Assembly: GCF_036846205.1 (NCBI RefSeq)
Contig: NZ_DAIUCK010000147.1
Coordinates: 1 to 5,305 of the forward strand
Source of the DNA: Rhabdothermincola sp036846205
GTDB lineage: Bacteria > Actinomycetota > Acidimicrobiia > Acidimicrobiales > Acidimicrobilacustridaceae
Reading direction: 5' to 3'
DNA length: 5,305 nt
Both the position numbers and the translations under genes were made by a program. The notes beneath the pieces were generated by a model. That model was not told the DNA's origin. It did not search any database and was given only the letters and a program-made list of their open reading frames with translations. Shown piece after piece: positions 1-5,305 of this stretch (position 1 is the stretch's first letter; every line of letters starts with the position of its first letter).

Positions 1-388
1 GTGGGAGTGGCGGCGGGGCGGGTGAGAGGAAGATCACCTTGGCGGTGGCAGCCGTGAACGGTACCTGGCAGGTGACCACCTTGCCGGTGAACCTCGGTGG
101 CACCGGTCGGTCGACGACCGGGGCGCTGCCAGGACCCTGGTCGAGATACAGCACCCGGACCCGGCTCGACCCGTAGAGCTGGCCTCCGTACGCGAAATCG
201 CTCACCCCCCAGTGCGCCCAGGTGGTGCGCGCCGTGGGGTCTGCGAACTGTCGCAGCAACGCTCCGCCGCTCGGGATCCCCTCGCACTGGTAGGACGTGT
301 CAGCGTACGGGGGGAGGGCCAACGCCGTGGGCACGCTCCCGACCCACACGGCCAAGGCGATGAGCGACACCAGTGCGACTCGTCTCAT
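1..388 (-). CDS. Exported protein of unknown function, 5' part (runs off left edge)
   Basis: I do not recognise this protein. The reading frame opens at ATG 388-386 and stays open for 129 codons to base 1, so the C-terminus is missing. The start is well supported: GGGAGG lies at 399-394, 5 nt upstream. The first 24 residues form a textbook Sec signal peptide: MRR positive end, hydrophobic core around residues 4-17, and an ALA signal peptidase I site after residue 24. There is no lipobox cysteine at the cleavage point, so release or surface exposure is likelier than lipidation. The mature part begins LPPYADTSYQCEG and has two cysteines, C35 and C107, which could form a disulfide. It is rich in aromatic, Gly and Pro residues (W57, W60, Y67, Y72, Y81) and ends in a proline-rich run (residues 123-129). 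No catalytic motif or transmembrane helix is visible in the mature part. It lies on the same strand as ribF, 188 nt downstream, so it is probably a separate transcription unit. Confidence 0.8.
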   Translation of the reverse strand, partial: MRRVALVSLIALAVWVGSVPTALALPPYADTSYQCEGIPSGGALLRQFADPTARTTWAHWGVSDFAYGGQLYGSSRVRVLYLDQGPGSAPVVDRPVPPRFTGKVVTCQVPFTAATAKVIFLSPAPPPLP

Positions 389-393
389 GGCGA

Positions 394-399
394 CCTCCC
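394..399 (-). promoter_or_regulatory. Strong Shine-Dalgarno for the exported-protein gene
   Basis: GGGAGG on the minus strand sits 5 nt before ATG 388-386 and is the best anti-16S match among the starts in this window. It fixes the start; the only nearby alternative ATG (404-402) is in another frame. Confidence 0.7.
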
Positions 400-512
400 G
401 GCATCCCGGCTCACTGCGGATCGGCCCTCGATACCCGCGAGCGCCCCCTCGCAGACCCGAACCGGTCAGCGGGCTGGTCGACGGATGGCGTCGCGGCCAT
501 CGAGCTCGTTGA

Positions 513-540
513 GGGACGGCGGCCCGGCCAGCGGGGTCCC
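513..540 (-). terminator. Candidate GC-rich hairpin terminator after ribF
   Basis: The minus-strand RNA starting 36 nt after the ribF stop can fold GGGAC at 540-536 with GTCCC at 517-513. Inside this, after a small internal loop, it can fold GC-(U bulge)-GGC with GCCGC around a CGG loop. The following bases (TCAACG) contain no U tract, so a classic intrinsic terminator is not shown. U-less hairpin terminators have been proposed in high-GC actinobacteria. Chance pairing in very GC-rich DNA is the main alternative. Confidence 0.35.
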
Positions 541-576
541 AGGACGGTTGGCGGCGGTTCGAGGAACGGGCCGGTG

Positions 577-1536
577 TCAGGGGGTGGGACCGAGAATCCG
601 GCGGGCCTGCTGGCAGTCCCGGTCCATCTGCTCCACCAGCGCGTCGACCGAGTCGAACCTGCGCTCGTCTCGCAACCGCTCGACGAAGCGCACCCGGGCC
701 GGCTCGCCGTAGAGGTCGCCCTCGAAGTCGAGCAGATGAGCCTCCAGCAGCGAGCTCTCGGCGTCCTCGTAGAAGGTCGGCCGCCGACCCAGCGAGAGGG
801 CAGCGGGGCGCGCGAGCCCGTCGGGGCGCAGATACCAGCCGGCGTAGATGCCGTCGGCCGGCAGGCAGATCTCGGAGGGCACGGCGATGTTCGCGGTGGG
901 AAAACCCAGCTCGCGGGCGCGTTTGTCACCGTCGATCACCGCGCCCCGCACCTCGTGGTACCGGCCGAGGAGCCGGTTGGCCCGCGCCAGGTCACCCTGG
1001 CGGAGCGCCTCCCGGATGGCCGTCGAGGACACCCGTTCCTCACCCGCGGCTGGCCGCCCGTCGGTGCCGACCAGGTCGATGCCGAGCACCTCGAACCCGA
1101 GCTTGGCCCCCATGTCGCGCAAAAGGGCGACGTTGCCGGAGCGCCGGTGACCGAAGTGGAAGTCCTCGCCCACCACGACCGCCCTGGCGTTGAGGCTGCC
1201 GACGAGCACCTCGGTGACGAACTCCTCGGCTGGTTCCTTGGAGCGGGCGTCGTCGAAGTGCAGCACGAGCGTGTAGTCGACACCGGTGGTGGCGAGCAGC
1301 TCCAGCTTCTGCTCGAGATCGGTGAGCAGCGGTGGGGCGGAGTCGGGTCGTACCACCGCCGCCGGATGGCGATCGAAGGTGACGACCGCCGTGGCCAGCC
1401 CGTGCGCGGCGGCGAGGTCACGGACACTTGCGATGACCGCGCGGTGACCGAGGTGCACACCGTCGTAGGCCCCGATCGTGACCGCCGTGCCCCGGGTCGG
1501 GCGGGGCCAGGTCTCGATGTCACGCAGCACCTGCAT
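577..1536 (-). CDS. ribF: Bifunctional riboflavin kinase / FMN adenylyltransferase (FAD synthetase)
   Basis: This cytoplasmic enzyme phosphorylates riboflavin to FMN and then adenylylates FMN to FAD. The 319-residue length is normal for the two-domain prokaryotic form. The N-terminal nucleotidyltransferase domain (about 15-180) has the GAYDGVHLGH motif at 22-31 (family GxFDGxHxGH), FDRHP at 54-58, EDFHFGH at 124-130 and SSTAIREAL at 170-178, matching the family's (S/T)xx(I/V)R signature. The C-terminal flavokinase domain (about 190-310) has RARELGFPTAN at 206-216, with the PTAN motif that binds Mg-ATP, then LGRRPTF at 249-255 and EAHLLDFEGDLYG from 265. E265 is the expected catalytic base. 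The start is ATG 1536-1534, 10 nt after the truB stop. It has no good Shine-Dalgarno: AGGG at 1554-1551 is 14 nt away, so initiation may depend on coupling to truB. Starting at the GTG two codons later would gain nothing. Confidence 0.96.
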   Translation of the reverse strand: MQVLRDIETWPRPTRGTAVTIGAYDGVHLGHRAVIASVRDLAAAHGLATAVVTFDRHPAAVVRPDSAPPLLTDLEQKLELLATTGVDYTLVLHFDDARSKEPAEEFVTEVLVGSLNARAVVVGEDFHFGHRRSGNVALLRDMGAKLGFEVLGIDLVGTDGRPAAGEERVSSTAIREALRQGDLARANRLLGRYHEVRGAVIDGDKRARELGFPTANIAVPSEICLPADGIYAGWYLRPDGLARPAALSLGRRPTFYEDAESSLLEAHLLDFEGDLYGEPARVRFVERLRDERRFDSVDALVEQMDRDCQQARRILGPTP

Positions 1537-1546
1537 CGTGGCGAGG

Positions 1547-2470
1547 CTAACCCTGCACCCGGCCGCCGGACGATCCCCCGCCTGCCGGGGCCACCACCAC
1601 CGCCGGCTTCACCGTGCCCGCGCGATGGGGCTCGTAGACCGCGAGCAGCCCACCACCGGCGTCGAGCACCGCCCACGGACCCTCACCTTCACCGACCCCC
1701 AGCCGGCTGCGGTCGAGCACCTTGCCCACCCTCACCTCGGCCGCCACCCGCTCGTCGACCCGCGCTTGCGGGTAGTCGCGCAACGCCGCGGCAGGCGCCA
1801 ACAGCACCTCCGGCCCGACCTGCTCGACGGGCCACGCCTCAGCCTCGGTGAAGGACCCGATGGCCGTACGCCGCAGGTGGCGAAGGTGGGCTCCGCCCCC
1901 GAGCGCCGCCCCGAGGTCGGCGGCGAGGCTGCGCACGTACGTGCCCGACGAGCAGATCACCGACGCCTGGTACACCAGCGGATCCCCGGTCGGGGTCACC
2001 TCGAAGCGCCACACCGTCACCGGCCGGGGCGCTCGCTCCACCTCCCGACCCTCGCGGGCCAGCTCGTGCAGGCGGCGCCCACCGACGTGCACCGCGGACA
2101 CCATCGGCGGCACCTGCAGGATCTCACCGGTGAGCGCCTCCGCGGCCACACGCACGTCATCCGGCGTGACCGCCATCGCGTGGGTGGCGGTCACCTCCCC
2201 CGAGGCGTCCAGGGTGGAGGTCTCGACCCCGAGCATGATCTCGCAGGTGTAGGACTTGGGCAGCGCGGTCAGGAATCGCAGCAGGCGGGTGACCCGACCG
2301 ACCCCGACCAGCAGCACCCCCGTGGCGTCGGGGTCGAGCGTGCCCGAATGGCCGACCCGGCGGGTGCCGAGCAGCTTGCGACACTTCGCCACGACGTCGT
2401 GGGAGGTCCAGCCTGGCGGTTTGTCGACCACCACCAAGCCGTCAGGCCCCGGGCGCGTACCCCGTCCCAC
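1547..2470 (-). CDS. truB: tRNA pseudouridine(55) synthase TruB
   Basis: TruB isomerises uridine 55 in the T-psi-C loop of nearly all tRNAs and also acts as a tRNA folding chaperone. The 307-residue protein shows the N-terminal signature DGLVVVDKPPGWTSHDVV (10-27). The catalytic motif HSGTLDPDATGVL (41-53) contains D46, the nucleophilic aspartate of the family. KSY at 72-74 holds the conserved active-site tyrosine. QVPPMVSAVHVGGRRLHELAREG follows at 119-141, then SSGTYVRSLAADLG at 174-187 with conserved R180. The last 100 or so residues form the divergent C-terminal PUA-like region and end in a Gly/Ser-rich tail. I chose GTG 2470-2468 because GAGGA at 2482-2478 lies 7 nt upstream and because the protein then begins 9 residues before the conserved DGL, as in homologues. 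Upstream in-frame sequence overlaps rbfA and does not look like TruB. It starts 10 nt after rbfA and ends (TAG) 10 nt before ribF. Confidence 0.95.
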   Translation of the reverse strand: MGRGTRPGPDGLVVVDKPPGWTSHDVVAKCRKLLGTRRVGHSGTLDPDATGVLLVGVGRVTRLLRFLTALPKSYTCEIMLGVETSTLDASGEVTATHAMAVTPDDVRVAAEALTGEILQVPPMVSAVHVGGRRLHELAREGREVERAPRPVTVWRFEVTPTGDPLVYQASVICSSGTYVRSLAADLGAALGGGAHLRHLRRTAIGSFTEAEAWPVEQVGPEVLLAPAAALRDYPQARVDERVAAEVRVGKVLDRSRLGVGEGEGPWAVLDAGGGLLAVYEPHRAGTVKPAVVVAPAGGGSSGGRVQG

Positions 2471-2477
2471 CGGGCGG

Positions 2478-2482
2478 TCCTC
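2478..2482 (-). promoter_or_regulatory. Shine-Dalgarno that decides the truB GTG start
   Basis: GAGGA overlaps the rbfA stop codon and lies 7 nt before GTG 2470-2468. It supports that GTG over later GTG codons in the DGLVVVDKP stretch and couples truB initiation to the end of rbfA translation. Confidence 0.6.
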
Positions 2483-2885
2483 AGCCCTCGTGGTCGCCCT
2501 GCCCGCCTGGCTCGCCAGCGCGGTGGATGCCTCGCAGCAACTCGTCGATCCGCTCCCCCGAGCGGACCGCGGGATCGGGTCGGAACGACAGCTCAGGGGT
2601 GCGACGAAGGTGAGCCTGCCGGTTGATGCTCGCCTGCAACCGGATCCGATGCGCACTGAGCGCCTCGAGCACCACCGGATCGCCCTCCTCCCCCCGGAGC
2701 GAGTCGTAGTAGACCACCGCGCGGCGCAGGTCGCGCTCGACCTCCACTCCGGTGATGGCCAGCAGCTCCAGGCGGTCATCGTCGATGGCCTCGAGCGCGT
2801 CGGCGATGATCTCCCGCAGCAGCTCGTTGACCCGCGCCGTGCGCGGGAAGCCCCGACCGCCGCCGGATCCCCCTCGCCCGGTCAT
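2481..2885 (-). CDS. rbfA: 30S ribosome-binding factor A
   Basis: RbfA binds the immature 30S subunit near the 5' helix of 16S rRNA and is needed for late maturation and cold adaptation. The 134-residue length is typical. After a short Gly/Arg-rich leader (residues 3-12) the single KH-like domain begins at FPRTARVNELLREIIADAL (13-31). It continues with the strands LLAITGVEVERDLRRAVVYYDSL (41-63) and ends in a helix leading to the family hallmark LRRTPELSFRPDPAVRSGERIDELL (93-117). The tail is short and Gly-rich. The start is ATG 2885-2883, with GGAG at 2897-2894 spaced 8 nt away. Its first bases overlap the stop of the DUF503 gene as ATGA, the usual sign of translational coupling. A longer reading from 3014 would only add out-of-frame DUF503 sequence. 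Confidence 0.95.
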   Translation of the reverse strand: MTGRGGSGGGRGFPRTARVNELLREIIADALEAIDDDRLELLAITGVEVERDLRRAVVYYDSLRGEEGDPVVLEALSAHRIRLQASINRQAHLRRTPELSFRPDPAVRSGERIDELLRGIHRAGEPGGQGDHEG

Positions 2886-3181
2886 GGCCCCATCTCCAAC
2901 CAGTGCCGCTCGGTGGCGGTGACCTCCACCTCGGTGAACGACCACACGAAGCGTTCCACCGCGTCGATCACCTCGGTGGTGTGCCCCGGCGACCCGGCCA
3001 CCCCGACGAAGCACAGCTCCGCTCGCTGCCAGGCGTCCTGCCGGCCGGTCTCCGAAACGGCCACCCCGAAACGCCGGCGGGCCCCGTCGACGATGGACCG
3101 CAGGCTGGCGCGCTTGTCCTTCAGGGACCGGCTCTCCGGGAGGTGCAGCTCCACGGTGAGGGCGAGCACGTACGCGGTCAC
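2882..3181 (-). CDS. ylxP: DUF503 (YlxP-like) family protein
   Basis: This is a 99-residue protein of the DUF503 family, the family of Bacillus subtilis YlxP, which occupies the same place between infB and rbfA. Its biochemical role is not established; the context suggests translation or ribosome assembly. The family pattern is clear: strand YVLALTVELHLPES (4-17), SLKDKR (19-24), a helix to RRRFGVAVSE (35-44), then RQDAWQRAELCFVGVAG (47-63), a second helix (VIDAVERFVWSF, 71-82) and a final strand. The start is uncertain. GTG 3181 keeps the whole first strand and lies 16 nt after infB, but GAGG sits directly against it. GTG 3169, giving 95 residues, has a better-spaced GAGGTGA (8 nt) but would trim the strand. 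An ATG further upstream at 3301 would reach deep into infB and is unlikely. Its stop TGA 2884-2882 overlaps the rbfA ATG. Confidence 0.88.
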   Translation of the reverse strand: MTAYVLALTVELHLPESRSLKDKRASLRSIVDGARRRFGVAVSETGRQDAWQRAELCFVGVAGSPGHTTEVIDAVERFVWSFTEVEVTATERHWLEMGP

Positions 3182-3197
3182 CTCGTCGATGGCGCCA

Positions 3198-5305
3198 TCA
3201 GCTGCGCGGGATCTCCCGTTCCTCGTAGGTCTCGATGATGTCGCCCTGCTTGAGGTCCTGGAAATCGGACAGGCCCACACCGCACTCGAAGCCGGCGGCA
3301 ACCTCGCGCACGTCGTCCTTGAAGCGTCGCAGCGAGCTGATGGTGCCCTTCCAGATCACCGTCCCCTCACGCAGGAATCGGACCTTCGACCCGCGGGTGA
3401 TCACGCCGTTGGTGACGTAGCAGCCCGCCACCGCGCCGACCCGGGGCACCCGGAAGACCTCGCGGACCTCGGCCTCACCGGTCACGACCTCCTCGTACTC
3501 GGGAGCGAGCAGGCCGAGCATGGCGTTCTCGATGTCCTCGAGCACCTGGTAGATGATCTCGTAGGTGCGGATCTCGACGTTCTCGGCCTCGGCCATCTCC
3601 CGGGCCTTGCGATCGGGCCGCACGTTGAAGCCGATGATGGTGGCGTTCGACGCAGAGGCGAGCTGGACGTCGTACTGGGTGATGCCGCCCACGCCGCGGT
3701 GCACGAACGACAGCTTGACGTCGTCGCGCTCGAGCTTGCGCAGTGCCTCGGTGAGCGCCTCAAGGGAGCCCACCACATCGGCCTTGAGGATCAGGTTGAG
3801 CGTGGCCGTCTCGCCGGCCTGGATCTGCTTGAAGATGTCCTCGAGCTTGGCGCCACCGGACATGGCGTGCGCCTCGCGCCCGAGAGTGGCCAACCGCTGC
3901 CAGTGCTCGCGGGTCTCGGCCACCCGGCTGGCGGTCTTCTCATCGGGAGCGGTCACGAACGAGTCCCCGGCCTGGGCCACCTCGGACAGACCCAGGACCT
4001 GCACCGGAGTCGACGGACCGGCCTCCCTGACCTGGTTGCCGCGATCGTCGATCAGGGCCCGCACCCGCCCCCACGACGCGCCGGCCACGACGGGGTCGCC
4101 GACCTTGAGGGTGCCCCGCTGCACGAGGACCGTGGCCACCGGGCCCCGCCCGATGTCGAGATTGCTCTCCAGCACCACCCCCCGGGCCCGGCCTTCGACG
4201 GGAGCCCGCAGGTCCTCGAGCTCGGCCACCACGAGGAGGTTCTCGAGCAGGTCGTCGATGCCGTCGCCCTGCAGGGCGGACACCGGCACCATGATGGTGT
4301 CGCCTCCCCACTCCTCCGGAACCAGGCCCTGCTCGCTCAGCTGCTGCATCACCCGGTTGGGGTCGGCGTTCTCACGGTCGATCTTGTTGATCGCCACCAC
4401 GATCGGCACCCCGGCCGCCTTGGCGTGGTTGAGCGCCTCGATGGTCTGGGGCATCACCCCGTCGTCGGCCGCCACCACCAGCACCACGATGTCGGTGGCC
4501 TCCGCCCCACGGGCCCGCATGGCCGTGAACGCCTCGTGCCCCGGCGTGTCGATGAACGTGATCAGCCGACCGTCCTTTTCGGTCTGGTACGCACCGATGT
4601 GCTGGGTGATGCCGCCCGCCTCCCCCGCCACGACGTTCGCGTTGCGGATCCGGTCGAGCAACTTCGTCTTGCCGTGGTCGACGTGACCCATGACGGTGAT
4701 CACCGGCGGGCGGGTCGGCCAGGACTCGTAGGTCTCCTCGTCCACCTCCTCGTCGAGGAGGAGCAGCTTCTGCAGCTCAACCTCCTGCTCCTCGCCAGGG
4801 TTCACGAGGCGGATCTCCGCCCCGATCTCCGCGGCGAAGAGCTCGATCATGTCGTCGGAGAGCGACTGGGTGGCCGTGACCATCTCGCCCTGTTGCATCA
4901 GGAAGCGGACCACGTCCGCGGCGGTGCGATTCAGCTTGGGGCCGAGCTCCTGAGGCGTGGAGGCGCGCTCCACCACCACGACGCCTTCGGGGACTGGAGC
5001 CTCCTTCGGCGTGTAGGTGGGGATGTCCATCGGCTGCAGCTCGTCGCGCGAACGGCGCCGGCGCCCCTTGCGGCGCTGCGGGCGACGTTGACCCGGGCCA
5101 CCGGGCCGGCCACCGCCGGGCCCGCCACGCCCACTTGGTGGACCGCCACCCGGGGGTGGGCCACCGGGACGACCGGCGCCCACACCAGGGCGGGCCGTGC
5201 CCGCACCGGGACCCCGACCGCCACCGGGAGGGCCCCCTACACCCCGGCGCGGGGCGCCCGGGCCCACCGGCCCGCTGCTCTGGCGGCGCATGCCTGGAGG
5301 GGGTG
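3198..5305 (-). CDS. infB: Translation initiation factor IF-2, 3' part (start lies beyond right edge)
   Basis: IF-2 is the GTPase that brings formyl-Met-tRNA to the 30S P site and promotes subunit joining. The frame is open from 5305, with Pro-Pro-Pro-Gly encoded before the first ATG in the window (5291), and the usual IF-2 N-terminal helical start is absent, so 5291 is probably internal. Numbering from that ATG: residues 1-81 are Gly/Pro/Arg-rich linker; NRTAADVVRFLMQQGEMV near 121-138 is the IF2_N fold; the GTPase has G1 GHVDHGKT 202-209, G2 threonine T229 in GGITQHIG, G3 DTPGH 248-252 with catalytic H252, G4 NKID 302-305 and G5 SAL 338-340. A beta-barrel domain II follows, then domain III with LILKADVVGSLEAL, and the C-terminal tRNA-binding domain (about 605-690) with conserved GFECG at 667-671. 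All switch motifs are intact. It ends at TGA 3200-3198, 16 nt before the DUF503 gene. Confidence 0.97.
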   Translation of the reverse strand, partial: PPPGMRRQSSGPVGPGAPRRGVGGPPGGGRGPGAGTARPGVGAGRPGGPPPGGGPPSGRGGPGGGRPGGPGQRRPQRRKGRRRRSRDELQPMDIPTYTPKEAPVPEGVVVVERASTPQELGPKLNRTAADVVRFLMQQGEMVTATQSLSDDMIELFAAEIGAEIRLVNPGEEQEVELQKLLLLDEEVDEETYESWPTRPPVITVMGHVDHGKTKLLDRIRNANVVAGEAGGITQHIGAYQTEKDGRLITFIDTPGHEAFTAMRARGAEATDIVVLVVAADDGVMPQTIEALNHAKAAGVPIVVAINKIDRENADPNRVMQQLSEQGLVPEEWGGDTIMVPVSALQGDGIDDLLENLLVVAELEDLRAPVEGRARGVVLESNLDIGRGPVATVLVQRGTLKVGDPVVAGASWGRVRALIDDRGNQVREAGPSTPVQVLGLSEVAQAGDSFVTAPDEKTASRVAETREHWQRLATLGREAHAMSGGAKLEDIFKQIQAGETATLNLILKADVVGSLEALTEALRKLERDDVKLSFVHRGVGGITQYDVQLASASNATIIGFNVRPDRKAREMAEAENVEIRTYEIIYQVLEDIENAMLGLLAPEYEEVVTGEAEVREVFRVPRVGAVAGCYVTNGVITRGSKVRFLREGTVIWKGTISSLRRFKDDVREVAAGFECGVGLSDFQDLKQGDIIETYEEREIPRS
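5049..5305 (-). repeat. Low-complexity Gly/Pro/Arg-coding tract in infB
   Basis: Here the IF-2 linker is made almost only of Gly, Pro and Arg, with many imperfect GGP, PGG and GRPGG units, and ends in a basic patch (QRRPQRRKGRRRRSR, residues 68-82 from ATG 5291). Such linkers are common and variable in actinobacterial IF-2 and probably disordered. The DNA is a run of GGN/CCN codons that is prone to slippage and assembly error, although the frame stays open throughout. Confidence 0.7.

Larger units (their letters stand above)
389..576. other. Spacer between ribF and the exported-protein gene
   Basis: These 188 bases contain no coding region I can support. Read on the minus strand they hold three inverted repeats: 540-513, the candidate ribF terminator; 501-484, GATGGC and GCCATC, a perfect 6-bp stem around a 6-nt loop; and 454-435, CTGCGAG and CTCGCGG, seven pairs including one G-U around a 6-nt loop. 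An 8-bp palindrome, CGAGCTCG, lies at 501-508. I looked for -35/-10 elements ahead of the exported-protein gene and found no convincing pair at normal spacing, although a promoter is expected somewhere here. Confidence 0.6.

Noticed and set aside
404..470. A promoter for the exported-protein gene
   Set aside because: Fragments such as CTGACC and TATCGA occur but not at 16-18 nt spacing, so no promoter is called.
484..501. Perfect 6-bp inverted repeat GATGGC/GCCATC as a terminator
   Set aside because: The stem is short, the loop is GC-rich and no U tract follows. The 513-540 hairpin is closer to ribF and longer, so this one is kept only as part of the spacer description.
97..712. Short plus-strand open frames at the left end
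   Set aside because: They are Arg/Pro-rich and lie opposite the signal-peptide gene and the end of ribF. None has a convincing ribosome binding site.
373..1851. A 492-codon open frame on the plus strand across ribF and the end of truB
   Set aside because: It is antisense to two genes with intact family motifs. Its product is a run of Pro, Arg and Gly with no recognisable fold, as expected for the opposite strand of GC-rich codons.
1478..2626. A 382-codon open frame on the plus strand opposite truB
   Set aside because: The product is His/Arg/Pro-rich and low in complexity, with no motif. The minus strand codes for a complete TruB with all catalytic motifs.
2483..2779. A longer truB reading starting inside rbfA
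   Set aside because: The extra residues come from rbfA read in another frame and bear no resemblance to TruB. GTG 2470 has its own Shine-Dalgarno.
3565..4686. A 373-codon open frame on the plus strand opposite infB
   Set aside because: It is rich in Ser, Arg and Thr with no domain and lies exactly opposite the conserved GTPase and domain II/III of IF-2. It is a codon-bias shadow.

Overview
The window is very GC-rich DNA whose supportable genes all lie on the minus strand, so they are transcribed from high to low coordinates. It is an ordinary bacterial translation and ribosome-maturation operon: infB (3' part), a DUF503/YlxP-family gene, rbfA, truB and ribF. A short intergenic spacer follows, then the 5' part of a gene for an exported protein that runs off the left edge. 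The heavy G/C bias, GTG starts, the Gly/Pro/Arg-rich N-terminal region of IF-2 and the infB-DUF503-rbfA-truB-ribF order suggest a high-GC actinobacterium. An Acidimicrobiia-like lineage is my best guess. That placement is inferred from gene order and protein flavour; no search was run.

Layout, in direction of transcription: infB enters from beyond the right edge (5305) and stops at 3198. The DUF503 gene starts 16 nt later and its stop overlaps the rbfA start (ATGA). rbfA ends 10 nt before the GTG of truB. truB ends 10 nt before the ATG of ribF, which stops at 577. Bases 389-576 carry no gene but hold three GC-rich inverted repeats, one of them placed like a terminator behind ribF. At 388 a new gene begins with a strong ribosome binding site and a clear signal peptide. 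It is open to base 1.

Functionally, IF-2 places initiator tRNA on the ribosome, RbfA matures the 30S subunit, and TruB makes pseudouridine 55 in tRNA. RibF converts riboflavin to FMN and FAD. The DUF503 protein has no firmly known role but is a common neighbour of infB and rbfA. Tight spacing and the overlap point to one polycistronic, translationally coupled transcript. The secreted protein is probably a separate unit.

I found no mobile element, CRISPR array, RNA gene or novel defence or metabolic system. The least explained part is the left 576 bases: the spacer hairpins and the unrecognised exported protein.
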